The translations under genes and the position numbers were made by a program. 64,000 nucleotides of DNA from Candidatus Rifleibacteriota bacterium. Lineage in GTDB: Bacteria; Muiribacteriota; Ozemobacteria; Ozemobacterales; Ozemobacteraceae. The DNA lies in NCBI GenBank assembly GCA_012517355.1, contig JAAYVD010000022.1, forward strand, positions 1 to 64,000, read 5' to 3'. Every line of letters begins with the position of its first letter. Within the stretch, counting starts at the first letter, position 1. Positions 32,172 through 43,038 of the stretch are shown here, in pieces. The notes under the pieces are model-generated. The model ran no database searches. It was not told where the DNA came from and worked only from the letters and a program-made list of their open reading frames with translations.

Positions 32172-33090
32172 GCGCCGGCAGGGAGCAGCACTCGCGGTGG
32201 TCGCGGACGGGCAGTCCTGTCTGGCGCAGGGCGGCGACCAGGCGCCGGTCGGGCATGACGATGGTGCGGGCCCCCGCCGCCCAGGCGAGGGGGTCGAACC
32301 GTCGCCGCCAGTCCCCCGCCGGCCGCATGCAGCCCAGGTGCAGGGGGCAGTCGAGCCGGCCGGCGGCCTCGGCGATCAGTTCCGCGGCGGCCAGGGGGGC
32401 GGGCGGCAGGCGGTCGGCCAGCGGGGTATGGGGGGTCGGTCGAAAGACGAGGAAGGTCAGGGCGGGCGGGGGTGGCCGGTCGGCCAGGAAGCGCAACACC
32501 GCGCGTTCCCCCGAGAGGATCCCGCCCCGCAACCCGATGGTCAGGTGGGGAATGACCGGAAACAGCCGCTGCAGCGCCTCGTAGGCCCTCCACCAGTCGG
32601 CGGCCGGCCGGTCGAGGCGGAAGACCTCGCGGGCGGTCGCGTCGTCACCGACCAGGTCGAAGGAGACGGTGACCTTTCGCCCGCGCAGGGCCGCCAGCCG
32701 GTCTCCGTCCTGCAGACCGACGTGCAGGTTGAGGGGAAGGTCGGGAGGGAGGGCCAGGATGGCGTCGAGGTGGTCGGCCAGGGGCACCTCGCCCGAGGAC
32801 AGGCTTCCGCCACTGATCAGCAGGGATGAGGCGGCGGTCACCGCTGCCGGTCCCAGGTCCGCGAGGGTCTTCATGCCGCGCAGATAGTGCCCCTCGCAAT
32901 GGGTGCAGCGCTGATGGCAGACCGGACCGGTGACCGACACGGCGAGGGTGGCGGTGGGCACCGCCCGGACCAGCTCCCGTGGATGTCGGGTGGCTCGCTC
33001 CAGGAGGTTCGCGACCGCGCCGGTGGTTGTCCCCCCACCGGACAGGCCGGCCAACAGGGTCGCCAGGGACCCTTCCCTCCCCCCGGTCAT
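32146..33090 (-). CDS. Radical SAM protein, LipS-like (COG1856 type)
   Basis: The 314-residue protein has the radical SAM motif C58-x3-C62-x2-C65 (CHQRCTHC), then SLLISGGSLSSGEVPLADHL, LNLHVGLQDGDRLAAL, VSFDLVGDDATAREVF, VIPHLTIGLRGGILSGE and LGCMRPAGDWRRRFD, followed by HRECC near the end. These blocks match the 'biotin synthetase homolog' COG1856 family as I remember it, the second component of the LipS1/LipS2 lipoyl synthase. I start at the ATG at 33090, where ribosome site support is weak (GGGGGG). The two LipS-like genes form one translationally coupled unit. Confidence 0.68.
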   Translation of the reverse strand: MTGGREGSLATLLAGLSGGGTTTGAVANLLERATRHPRELVRAVPTATLAVSVTGPVCHQRCTHCEGHYLRGMKTLADLGPAAVTAASSLLISGGSLSSGEVPLADHLDAILALPPDLPLNLHVGLQDGDRLAALRGRKVTVSFDLVGDDATAREVFRLDRPAADWWRAYEALQRLFPVIPHLTIGLRGGILSGERAVLRFLADRPPPPALTFLVFRPTPHTPLADRLPPAPLAAAELIAEAAGRLDCPLHLGCMRPAGDWRRRFDPLAWAAGARTIVMPDRRLVAALRQTGLPVRDHRECCSLPAREVTDAAS

Positions 33091-33263
33091 AATGGCCCCC
33101 CGGCCAGGGACCCCAGGCGCTCCGCGGCTGGGGACCGGCCGCGCCCCATCGGCGCACGGGCGATGGCCGGCTGAGGGCAGGGGGACATCCCCACCGGAGG
33201 AAAAATCGGCGGGACAAGCAGTTGCGGGGGGAATGCCATGGTCAGGCCCGGCGGAACCGGGCT

Positions 33264-35045
<1,782 letters not shown>

Positions 35046-35054
35046 GGAGGGAAC

Positions 35055-36758
35055 CTAGCTTTCGATGCCGAGGGCCTGTTCGAACTGGCGCTGGGCGCTG
35101 AGGACGTAATCGACGATGACCTTCTCGTGCTCGGCCGACACGTTGTTGAAGGAGACGATGCCTTCGTAGGTGTCCTTGCCCAGGGTGTCCCCTTCCCCGC
35201 CTCCCGATTTCTTGAGGCGGACGAGGCGGCCCTGGATGCCCTGGACGAACTGGCTGCCGAGCTGGAAGGAGAAGATGACATACTTGCCCTGCTCGAGGTC
35301 TTCGCCCGTCTCGACCACGCAGCCGCCGGCGGACAGGTTGGTGATGACGCCGCGCATCTCGAAATCGCCGGAACTGAGGGAGCTGTCGATCAGTTCGCCC
35401 GACAGCAGGACCTTGAACTTGCAGGGGACGCGGGCTTCGGTGCGGACGAAGGCGCGCTTGCTGGCCCCTTCCACCTTGAATTTGAAGGGGACCAGGGCGT
35501 TCTGGAAGATGTCGGACAGGGTGCGCAGCTCCTTGGCGGAACTGCTGGTCTGGTCGACGATGACGGTCTTGCCCAGGGCGGCGTTGGCCACGTTCTGGAT
35601 CTGCTGCGAGATCTGGTCGGTGATCTTGGAAATGGTGTTGACCCGCTGGTACATCAGGTCGGAGGTTTCGCTTTGCTGTTGGGCCGAGGTGCTGATGTCC
35701 TTGATGATGTCGTTGAGGGTCAGGGCCGTGTTGACCATCTTGCCGAGGCTGGCGTTGACCAGGTTGATCACGTCCATGCCCTCGTAGACCTTGGTGGTGT
35801 TCGACCGCATCATTTCGGCGGCGTTCTCGGTCTTTTGCAGGATGTCGTTGATCAGGTTGTTGATCTTCTTCGACGACTCGGCCGAGCCGCGCGCCAGTTT
35901 GCGCACCTCCTCGGCGACGACGGCGAAGCCGCGGCCCTGTTCGCCGGCGCGGGCGGCTTCGATGGCGGCGTTGAGGGCGAGCAGGTTGGTCTTCTCGGCG
36001 ATGTTGGCGATCTCGGTCAGGATGGCGCCGATCTGCTTGCTGCGGTCGTTCAGGTCGTTGACCAGCTTGCCGGACCCTTCGGTCAGTTCCTTGATCTTGA
36101 CCATCTTGTCGACCGACTCCCGGACCGAGGCCTGGGTGGTCTGCGCGATCTGGGCCACGCCCTGGCTGTCTTCGCGGGCAATGACCAGCTTGGAGCTGAT
36201 GTCCTTGGTGATGCTGAAACTGCTTTCCAGCGAGGAGATGGTCTCGCGCAGGTTGGCGGCGTTCTCGACCGCATTCTTGTTGACCTGCTCGACCTTTTCC
36301 ACGATCTCCTTGATGACCTGCGAGCTGACCTGGGCGGTGCGGTCGAGATCGGTCGAGGCTTCCTCCAGGCGGAACGAGATCATGAGAACCCGCTTCAAAA
36401 CCGACACGACCAGGTTGAACATCTGGTCGAAGATGTCGAGGTCGCGGCTGAGCCCGGTCTTGGTCGAGGTGAAGCCGTTCCGTTGCAGACCGACCTTCTC
36501 TTCGAGGTCGGTCAGGACAAGGGTGATCAGGCCCAGGATGATCTCGCGGCCGAACCAGCCGATCACCCCGCCGGTGGCCAGGCCCACCCCCAGCGCCGCC
36601 AGGATGAAGTTGACCTTGACCTTCCCGGCGATGCCGAACAGGGCGATGCCCATGCCGGCGAAGACGGCGCCGGCGATGGCCCCGATGACGAACGAGGTGA
36701 TCCAGACGTTCTTCTGCGGATCAGCCTTCTTGTTGATGAGGACGGACGATAAACCCAT
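35055..36758 (-). CDS. Methyl-accepting chemotaxis protein fused to a C-terminal PilZ domain
   Basis: The 567-residue protein has two N-terminal membrane helices (about 20-42 and 51-70) joined by a very short loop, so there is no periplasmic sensor. A long cytoplasmic coiled-coil follows, with the chemoreceptor hairpin tip (EAARAGEQGRGFAVVAEEV, about 262-281). The C-terminal ~130 residues are a PilZ domain: RAFVR at 435-439 is the R-x3-R arm, and NLSAGG at 474-479 is the N-x-S-x2-G motif. This implies direct cyclic-di-GMP input to a receptor. It sits next to pilB, so it may control pilus motility. A GGAGA site precedes the start. Confidence 0.9.
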   Translation of the reverse strand: MGLSSVLINKKADPQKNVWITSFVIGAIAGAVFAGMGIALFGIAGKVKVNFILAALGVGLATGGVIGWFGREIILGLITLVLTDLEEKVGLQRNGFTSTKTGLSRDLDIFDQMFNLVVSVLKRVLMISFRLEEASTDLDRTAQVSSQVIKEIVEKVEQVNKNAVENAANLRETISSLESSFSITKDISSKLVIAREDSQGVAQIAQTTQASVRESVDKMVKIKELTEGSGKLVNDLNDRSKQIGAILTEIANIAEKTNLLALNAAIEAARAGEQGRGFAVVAEEVRKLARGSAESSKKINNLINDILQKTENAAEMMRSNTTKVYEGMDVINLVNASLGKMVNTALTLNDIIKDISTSAQQQSETSDLMYQRVNTISKITDQISQQIQNVANAALGKTVIVDQTSSSAKELRTLSDIFQNALVPFKFKVEGASKRAFVRTEARVPCKFKVLLSGELIDSSLSSGDFEMRGVITNLSAGGCVVETGEDLEQGKYVIFSFQLGSQFVQGIQGRLVRLKKSGGGEGDTLGKDTYEGIVSFNNVSAEHEKVIVDYVLSAQRQFEQALGIES

Positions 36759-36782
36759 CAGGAAGCGTCTCCCACGATGCTT

Positions 36783-36814
36783 CCCCTCCTATCGGAGGGG
36801 GGCGTGGTTTTTTT
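36783..36814. other. 7-bp hairpin between nusB and the MCP-PilZ gene
   Basis: CCCCTCC (36783-36789) pairs with GGAGGGG (36794-36800) around TATC. On the plus strand a run of seven T follows at 36808-36814. On the minus strand, the direction of the flanking genes, no T-run follows, so it is unlikely to stop the nusB transcript fully. Confidence 0.4.
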
Positions 36815-37551
36815 CACTCCTTCGTTTCCCCGGCCGTGGGGGAAACCGGGGCTGCCGGGTGCCGGCCCCGTCTGCCGCTCTCCTGCTTGGCCGGGCGAAG
36901 GTCCCGCTGGATCTTGTCGAGGATGCCGTTGACGAATTCGCAACTGCGCTCGGTGGAGAATTTCTTGGCGACCTCGATCGCCTCGTTGATGGTGACGTTG
37001 ACGGGCACGTCGGGGAAATAGAGCAGTTCGCAGGTGGCGAACCGCAGGATGGCGCGGTCGAGGGAGGCCATCCGGTCGAGGGACCAGTGGTCGGCCGAGG
37101 TGGTCAGCACCCGGTCGATGTCGGGGCGGTGCTCGAGGGTGCGCTCGACCAGGTCGCGGGCGAACCGGTGCAGCTCGACCACCCCTTCGACCTTGTCGGC
37201 GATGCGGGCGAGCAGGGCCTCGACGGCCTCGCTGCCGAGGCGGATGGCGGCGGTGCCGTGGAAGGAGTCGAGCACGAGCCGCTCGACCGCCTCCCGGCGC
37301 CGGGCCGGGTCGGCCAGGAGGTCCAGGGGCAGGCCCGCCAGATCGCCGATGAAGGTCTCGATCTCGACGGTCTGCCCCTGGACGGCCGGGGAGCCCACGA
37401 CGAACTCCCGGGCGAACACCTCGAGGGCGGGCTGCAGGTGCTCCTCGGCCACGACCTGGGTCAGGGCCGCGAGAGCCTCGTGACCCACCAGGTCATGTTG
37501 ATAGAGCGCCTTCAGCGCCGCTTCCCGTGATTTCCGCCGTCGTGAGGACAT
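36814..37551 (-). CDS. nusB: Transcription antitermination factor NusB, extended form
   Basis: The protein begins SSRRRKSREAALKALYQHDL, the arginine-rich boxA-RNA-binding start of NusB, and ends with LDRAILRFATCELLYFPDVPVNVTINEAIEVAKKFS and FVNGILDKI, the conserved C-terminal blocks. At 245 residues it is about 100 longer than typical NusB. The extra length is mostly in the middle (about 35-130), plus a basic tail (RRGRHPAAPV). NusB with NusE promotes antitermination on rRNA operons. The gene starts 21 bp after ppdK ends. Confidence 0.88.
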   Translation of the reverse strand: MSSRRRKSREAALKALYQHDLVGHEALAALTQVVAEEHLQPALEVFAREFVVGSPAVQGQTVEIETFIGDLAGLPLDLLADPARRREAVERLVLDSFHGTAAIRLGSEAVEALLARIADKVEGVVELHRFARDLVERTLEHRPDIDRVLTTSADHWSLDRMASLDRAILRFATCELLYFPDVPVNVTINEAIEVAKKFSTERSCEFVNGILDKIQRDLRPAKQESGRRGRHPAAPVSPTAGETKE

Positions 37552-37572
37552 CGGTGCTCCTTGGGGAGTGGA

Positions 37573-40356
37573 TCAGGCCCCGTGGCTCTTCGCCTTGAGC
37601 GGGGTGTGGTTCTGGGTCTTGAGGACCTTCTCGCGCAGCTCCTTGTGCTGGAGGGAGGCGTGGGCCGCGGCCAGGCGGGCGATGGGCACGCGGAAGGGCG
37701 AGCAGCTGACGTAATCGAGGCCGGTCTTGAAGCAGAACTCGACCGAGGCGGGGTCGCCGCCCTGCTCGCCGCAGATGCCGATCTTCAGCTCGGGGCGGGT
37801 CTTGCGGCCGCGCTCGACGCAGATCTGGATCAACTCGCCGATACCTTCCTGGTCGATGGTCTGGAAGGGGTCGGCATCGAGAATGCGCTTCTCGAGGTAG
37901 TCGTGCATGAAGGCGCCGGTATCGTCGCGGCTGAACCCGAACCCCATCTGGGACAGGTCGTTGGTGCCGAAGCTGAAGAACTCGCAGGTCGTGGCCATCT
38001 TGTTGGCCAACAGGGCGGCGCGCGGGATCTCGATCATTGTGCCGTAGTGGTAGTCGATCTTCTTCAGACCGCTGGCCTTGAGCACTTCCTCGTAGACGCG
38101 ATCGACGATCTTCTTGGTGAAGTCGAGCTCGCGCACGTCACAGGTGACCGGCACCATGATCTCGGGGTGGACCTTCTTGCCGTCCTTCAGCAGTTCGGCG
38201 GTCGCCTCGAAGATGGCCCGGATCTGCATCTCGGAGACTTCGGGATAGGTGACGCCGAGGCGGACGCCGCGGTGCCCCATCATCGGGTTGCTCTCATGCA
38301 GGGCCTCGCCACGCTTCCTGACGTCTTCGGGCTTGATGCCCAGGCTCTTGGCCAGTTCCTTCTGCTTGTCCTCGGCCTGCGGCACGAACTCGTGCAGGGG
38401 CGGGTCGAGCAGCCGGAAGGTGACCGGCAGGCCCTCCATCTCGGCCAGGGTGGCCTTGATGTCCTTCTTCACGAACGGGAACAATTCCTTCAGGGCGGCC
38501 TTGCGCTCCTCGAGGGTGTTCGACAGGATCATCTTGCGCAGGAAGAACAGGGGCTGGTCGGACCCCTCACCGTAGAACATGTGTTCGGTGCGGAACAGGC
38601 CGATGCCTTCGGCGCCGAACTGCCGGGCGATCTTGGCGTCCTTCGGGGTGTCGGCGTTGGTCCAGACCTGCATCTTGCGGGCCTTGTCGACCATCTTCAT
38701 GAATTTCTGGAAGCGGGGGTTCTCGGAGGCGTCCATCATGCCCAGCTTGCCCTCGTAGACCAGGCCGCGGGTGCCGTTCAGGGTGACGAAGTCGCCTTCC
38801 TTGAAGGTCTTGCTGCTGCCCTGGATCTTCAGGACCTTGGCGTGGGCGTCGGGATGGAGGGCGCCGGCGCCGACGATGCAGCACTTGCCCCAGCCGCGCG
38901 CCACCAGGGCGGCGTGCGAGGTCATGCCGCCGCGGGCGGTCAGGATGCCCTGGGCCGCGCGCATGCCTTCGACGTCTTCGGGGTTGGTCTCCTCGCGGAC
39001 CAGGATGACCTTCTTGCCCTGCTTGGCCCAGGCCACCGCGTCGGCCGCGGTGAAGACGATCTGGCCCACGGCGCCGCCGGGACCGGCGGGCAGGCCCTTG
39101 GCGACCGGCTCGGCCTTCTTCTCGGCGGCGGGGTCGACGATGGGGTGGAGCAGCTCGTCGAGCTGGGCGGGAGCGACGCGCAGGATGGCGGTCTCTTCGG
39201 AGATCAGCTTCTCATCAAGCATGTCCATGGCCATGTTGAGGGCGGCGGTGCCGGTGCGCTTGCCGCTGCGGCACTGCAGCATGTACAGCTTGCCTTCCTG
39301 GATGGTGAACTCGATGTCCTGCATGTCCTTGTAATGCTTCTCGAGCCGGTTGCGGATCTCGTCGAGGGCCTTGTAGGTGCCCGGCATGGCTTCCTCGAGG
39401 CTCTTGAGATGCTTGTTCTGGTCGTTCTTGGTGTCGTTGTTCAGCGGGCTGGGGGTGCGGATACCGGCGACGACGTCCTCGCCCTGGGCGTTGACCAGCC
39501 ACTCGCCGTAGAACTTGTTCTCGCCGGTGGCGGGGTTGCGGGTGAAAGCCACGCCAGTGGCGGAGGTATCACCCATGTTGCCGAAGACCATGGATTGGAC
39601 GGTGACGGCCGTGCCCCACTCGTCGGGAATGCCCTCGATGCGGCGGTAGGAGACGGCGCGCTTGCCGTTCCAGCTCTTGAAGACGGCGCCGATGCCGCCC
39701 CACAGCTGCTCCATGTGGTCGTCGGGGAAGTCCTTGCCGAGGACCTTCTTGACGCGCTTGCGGAACTCGGCGGCCAGGGTCTCGAGGTCGGCCGCGGTCA
39801 GGTCGGTGTCGGACTTGTAGCCGTGTTTGACCTTGACCTCGTGCAGCATGTCGTCGAGCTGCTTGCGGATGCCCTTGCCCTCGGCGGGCTCGATGCCCTC
39901 GGCCTTTTCCATGACCACGTCGGAATACATCATGATCAGGCGGCGGTAGGCGTCCCAGACGAAACGGGGGTTGTTCGTCTTCTTGATCAACCCCGGGATG
40001 GTCTTGGTGGTCAGGCCGACGTTCAGGACGGTCTCCATCATGCCGGGCATGGACTTGCGGGCGCCCGAGCGGCAGGACAGCAGCAGGGGGTTGGCGGGAT
40101 CGCCGAATTTCATCCCCATCTCGCCCTCGATGGCCTTCAGGCCCTTCTCGACCTGCCCCTCGAGCTCCTTGGGATACTTCCCGCCGAGCTTCAGGTAATC
40201 GACGCAACACTCGGTGGTGATGGTAAAACCGGCGGGAACCGGAAGGCCGATGTGGCTCATCTCGGCCAGGTTGGCGCCCTTGCCGCCGAGCAGGTCTTTC
40301 ATGTCCTGCCGGCCATCAGCCTTGCCACCGCCGAACGAATACACGTGCTTTTTCAT
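37573..40356 (-). CDS. ppdK: Pyruvate, phosphate dikinase
   Basis: The 927-residue protein has all PPDK regions: an N-terminal ATP-grasp domain (GGKGANLAEMSHIGLPVPAGF and SCRSGARKSMPGMMETVLN), the swivelling phosphohistidine domain with GGMTSHAALVARGWGKCCI, and a C-terminal PEP/pyruvate barrel (GLFRTEHMF, CGEQGGDP and FVSCSPFRVPIARLAAA-like end). It interconverts pyruvate, ATP and phosphate with PEP, AMP and pyrophosphate, and can run in glycolytic or gluconeogenic direction in anaerobes. I prefer the ATG at 40356 (MKKHVYSFGGGKADG), because the family starts there. An ATG nine codons upstream has no ribosome site. It heads a minus-strand run with nusB, the MCP gene and pilB. Confidence 0.95.
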   Translation of the reverse strand: MKKHVYSFGGGKADGRQDMKDLLGGKGANLAEMSHIGLPVPAGFTITTECCVDYLKLGGKYPKELEGQVEKGLKAIEGEMGMKFGDPANPLLLSCRSGARKSMPGMMETVLNVGLTTKTIPGLIKKTNNPRFVWDAYRRLIMMYSDVVMEKAEGIEPAEGKGIRKQLDDMLHEVKVKHGYKSDTDLTAADLETLAAEFRKRVKKVLGKDFPDDHMEQLWGGIGAVFKSWNGKRAVSYRRIEGIPDEWGTAVTVQSMVFGNMGDTSATGVAFTRNPATGENKFYGEWLVNAQGEDVVAGIRTPSPLNNDTKNDQNKHLKSLEEAMPGTYKALDEIRNRLEKHYKDMQDIEFTIQEGKLYMLQCRSGKRTGTAALNMAMDMLDEKLISEETAILRVAPAQLDELLHPIVDPAAEKKAEPVAKGLPAGPGGAVGQIVFTAADAVAWAKQGKKVILVREETNPEDVEGMRAAQGILTARGGMTSHAALVARGWGKCCIVGAGALHPDAHAKVLKIQGSSKTFKEGDFVTLNGTRGLVYEGKLGMMDASENPRFQKFMKMVDKARKMQVWTNADTPKDAKIARQFGAEGIGLFRTEHMFYGEGSDQPLFFLRKMILSNTLEERKAALKELFPFVKKDIKATLAEMEGLPVTFRLLDPPLHEFVPQAEDKQKELAKSLGIKPEDVRKRGEALHESNPMMGHRGVRLGVTYPEVSEMQIRAIFEATAELLKDGKKVHPEIMVPVTCDVRELDFTKKIVDRVYEEVLKASGLKKIDYHYGTMIEIPRAALLANKMATTCEFFSFGTNDLSQMGFGFSRDDTGAFMHDYLEKRILDADPFQTIDQEGIGELIQICVERGRKTRPELKIGICGEQGGDPASVEFCFKTGLDYVSCSPFRVPIARLAAAHASLQHKELREKVLKTQNHTPLKAKSHGA

Positions 40357-40555
40357 GAGAGGTGTCTGTCTCCTTCGTTTCATTCAGGGAATGTACCCCA
40401 AAGACTCGCGGGGAATGGTAACACACGACCCCTGGTTAAGCAAGGGAAAACCCCCACGGGGCGGGCCTCACCGCCGCCCGGGAACTGCCGGAACAGCGGC
40501 CGGGGGGGCGGCCGCCCGCGTTGACAGGGAGGGGGGGGAATGCTAGGATGAGCCC

Positions 40556-41005
40556 ATGTCCAGACGATTCGCCGCGCTCCTGCCGTTGGCCGTGCTTGCC
40601 GGCCTGGCGGCCGCCCTCGGGGCCTGGTGGGCCTTGCGGCTGGTCGGACCGCAGCCCCGGGTGGTGGACGCCAGCCGGGTCGAGCACTGCCTGCAGGCCT
40701 TCATCGCCTTCCGCAAGTCGGGCGACGACCTCCGCCTGCAGGAGGATCTCCGGCAAGCCAACATCCCCCGGGCCGAGTTCGAGAAGGTCATCGACCGGTT
40801 CGTCCATTACCGGATCAGCAAATCCTCCCTCGACCAGGCCAAGAAGTTGCTGGAAGTCTTCAAGGAGGGCTACAACATCTATCCCGAGAAGGTCGTCGAG
40901 ACCACCCGGCCGGCGTCCCCGGCCCTTTCCTTCCAACTGGATGCCGAGGTGCTGACCATCTTCACCGAAAAACCGGAACTCGTCCGCGAAGCCTTCGGGA
41001 GCTGA
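40556..41005 (+). CDS. Small membrane-anchored protein of unknown function
   Basis: The 149-residue protein has one N-terminal hydrophobic helix (about 7-30, LLPLAVLAGLAAALGAWWAL), then a charged helical domain (CLQAFIAFRKSGDDLRLQEDL and YRISKSSLDQAKKLLEVFKEGYN). I recognise no family. It starts a three-gene plus-strand group (40556-42831) with 7 bp to the next gene. Confidence 0.6.
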   Translation: MSRRFAALLPLAVLAGLAAALGAWWALRLVGPQPRVVDASRVEHCLQAFIAFRKSGDDLRLQEDLRQANIPRAEFEKVIDRFVHYRISKSSLDQAKKLLEVFKEGYNIYPEKVVETTRPASPALSFQLDAEVLTIFTEKPELVREAFGS

Positions 41006-41012
41006 ATTGCCT

Positions 41013-41624
41013 ATGACCGACCATTCCCCCTTCCCCGCCTCTGCCCCCGCCCCGGATCCCGCCGCCCGGCATCCCTTCCTGTTCCGGGTCTTCTACCAGT
41101 TCCATTTCCTGGAAAAGGCCATCACCATCATCTTCGCCTTCCTGGTGTTCACGATCATCTCCCGCCACATCCGGTACCATCGTGATCTCCTCTCCTACAT
41201 CGGGATCATGCTCATGGTCACCATGGCCTACCTGGAAATCCTGATCATCCGGGATCACCTGTGGGTGCTCGAAGGGGCTCTCCCCGAGGCCCGCCGGTGG
41301 CGCGACATCTTCTTCACCAAGCAGTCCCTCAGCCACCAGCGCTGGCGGAAGATCCTGGTCGTCGTGTTCGCCATGTTCATCTTCACCTACGTCTACGTCA
41401 AGACCCAGGGCTCGGAGATCTACTCCTTCCTGGGGATCATCCTGATGGTGACGGTTCTGTACTTCGAGGTCCTGTCGATCCGCGACGAGGTCCAGGTGCT
41501 GGTGGCCTCCCTCCAGGCCAGGAAGATCGAACAGTCGATCCTGGGAAAAGAGGTGGAAACCGCCTCGCTGCCCCCCTTCGACGCCGACCCCGACGGACTG
41601 CAACCCCAGGAAGATGACGACTGA
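41013..41624 (+). CDS. Four-helix membrane protein of unknown function
   Basis: The 203-residue protein contains two similar halves. Each has a pair of membrane helices with alternating aromatic and branched residues (KAITIIFAFLVFTIIS and YIGIMLMVTMAYLEILIIRD; then KILVVVFAMFIFTYVY and FLGIILMVTVLYFEVLSIRD). The second helix of each half ends with I-R-D, so the protein appears to be an internal duplication. I use the ATG at 41013; a TTG at 41007 is also possible. Its last 11 bp overlap the FecR-like gene. Confidence 0.65.
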   Translation: MTDHSPFPASAPAPDPAARHPFLFRVFYQFHFLEKAITIIFAFLVFTIISRHIRYHRDLLSYIGIMLMVTMAYLEILIIRDHLWVLEGALPEARRWRDIFFTKQSLSHQRWRKILVVVFAMFIFTYVYVKTQGSEIYSFLGIILMVTVLYFEVLSIRDEVQVLVASLQARKIEQSILGKEVETASLPPFDADPDGLQPQEDDD

Positions 41625-42831
41625 CCTGCCGGGAGGAACCCCCGTTCCCCGGTCTCCGCCCCCCATCGCCGACCCGTTCCGCCGCTGGCGGCGGGCGTGG
41701 GTCTTTGTGTGCCTGCTCGCCGGCCTCCTCTGGCCGGGGGGGGGCTGGGCGACGGGGGCGCCGGCGGCGGGTGCCGCCACCACGGTCCGGCCCGCGCCTG
41801 GGTTCACCCAACCGCCCGACGGCCCGCAGGGGACCTGGTCGGTGGCCAGTGCTCCGGTGGCCGGGGGTGAGATCCGCCTGCCCCGGTCCATGGCCTTCCG
41901 GCCGCTCCAGGCCGGCGATTCCCTGCCTGACGATTTCCTCATCCGGTACCGCCCGGACGGGGTCGCTTCACAGGCCTCCCCCGCCGGCCTGGCCGGCCGC
42001 GGCGGGGCTCTCGGCCTGGACATCCACCGGGGGGCCGTCGTCCGCTGGCGCCACCCCTTCCTTTCCCCCCTTCTCGGCCGCTTCGGAGTCACCGTCGCCA
42101 CGGGGACCAGCCCCCTGGCCGTGCGGGTTCCCCAGGCCCTGTTGGAGATCCAGGCCGGGGAGGCCATGATGGAAGTCGATGGCAACGGCAACGCGAGCGT
42201 GGCTTTGCGCAAGGGGGTCGCCTGGGTGAAGACGCCCGGCCGCCAGATCATCCGCCTGGTGCCCGGCCGCCAGATCGATCTGCCGCGCTGGGGCGACCCC
42301 GGGTCGCTCCGCGACCAGGATGCGCGCTGGTCTGAAGTCTCGCGCGGGTTCCTGACCTCGGCCGTCGCCCGCCCCCTGCCGCCGCCTCCGGCCGACGACG
42401 ACGAGGAGGAGCGCCAGAAGAAGAAGGATGGAGACGAGGACGAAGCCCGGGAAGGGACAGCCCGCGACGAAATCGCCGATGACACGGAAGCGGCCGCCGC
42501 TCGGCCGGACCGCGACTCTGACGTGGGTCCCGGGGAGTCAGGAACCTCCGCCATGGACGACGCCGCTTCCCTGCCGGCGGTTCTCGACCTGGACCGGCCG
42601 GTGACCTACGCCGCGCCCACCGCCTCCGGGGTCACCATCGCTCCCGATGCCGAGCGTGAGTGGGAAACCGGTTCCGGAGCCGAGGACCTGGTTCCTCCGG
42701 TCGCGGTGGGAGCCCAGCCGTCCTCCCCCGCCGCCGCCATCAGCCACCCCGCATCCGCATCCGCTTCTGCTGCCCCGCCTCCGGAAACCCCCGTCCTGCC
42801 GGCGAATGCCTCCGCGCCACGATCTCCTTGA
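41614..42831 (+). CDS. FecR-like domain protein with acidic, proline-rich tail
   Basis: The 405-residue protein has an N-terminal hydrophobic segment (about 28-48, signal or anchor). A beta-rich region follows, resembling a FecR domain: GVTVATGTSPLAVRVPQALLEI and ASVALRKGVAWVKTPGRQIIRLVPG. From about 255 on it is low-complexity: an acidic/lysine stretch (DDDEEERQKKKDGDEDE) and a Pro/Ala/Ser tail. FecR domains bind or sense periplasmic polymers and signals. The 11-bp overlap with the four-helix protein suggests one membrane complex. Confidence 0.55.
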   Translation: MTTDLPGGTPVPRSPPPIADPFRRWRRAWVFVCLLAGLLWPGGGWATGAPAAGAATTVRPAPGFTQPPDGPQGTWSVASAPVAGGEIRLPRSMAFRPLQAGDSLPDDFLIRYRPDGVASQASPAGLAGRGGALGLDIHRGAVVRWRHPFLSPLLGRFGVTVATGTSPLAVRVPQALLEIQAGEAMMEVDGNGNASVALRKGVAWVKTPGRQIIRLVPGRQIDLPRWGDPGSLRDQDARWSEVSRGFLTSAVARPLPPPPADDDEEERQKKKDGDEDEAREGTARDEIADDTEAAAARPDRDSDVGPGESGTSAMDDAASLPAVLDLDRPVTYAAPTASGVTIAPDAEREWETGSGAEDLVPPVAVGAQPSSPAAAISHPASASASAAPPPETPVLPANASAPRSP

Positions 42832-42901
42832 GGCAGCCATCCTCTCATCGATCCGAAGCTTTTCTGAAGAACGATGATTCGCGAGACTTCCGCATATCGA
42901 C

Positions 42902-43038
42902 AGAAACCTCGAGGACGGCAGGGGAAGGGGAGAAAAGGGGGAAATGGCGAAGGGAGTCGCCAGCACGATCCGCGCAATCAGCATCGATGGGTGGATGAAG
43001 AACGTACATTGATGCGTCAGTCGCCATGCTGGAGTGTC
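42902..43038. repeat. Dispersed noncoding repeat, copy B
   Basis: This matches copy A (14319-14455) from agaaacctcgagg onward. In this copy the last part is itself duplicated: a 59-bp unit starting tcgatgggtggatg (42984) is followed by a diverged unit starting tcgatgggttgatg (43043), both ending in ggagtgtc. It sits in the 540-bp gap after the FecR-like gene. Confidence 0.8.
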
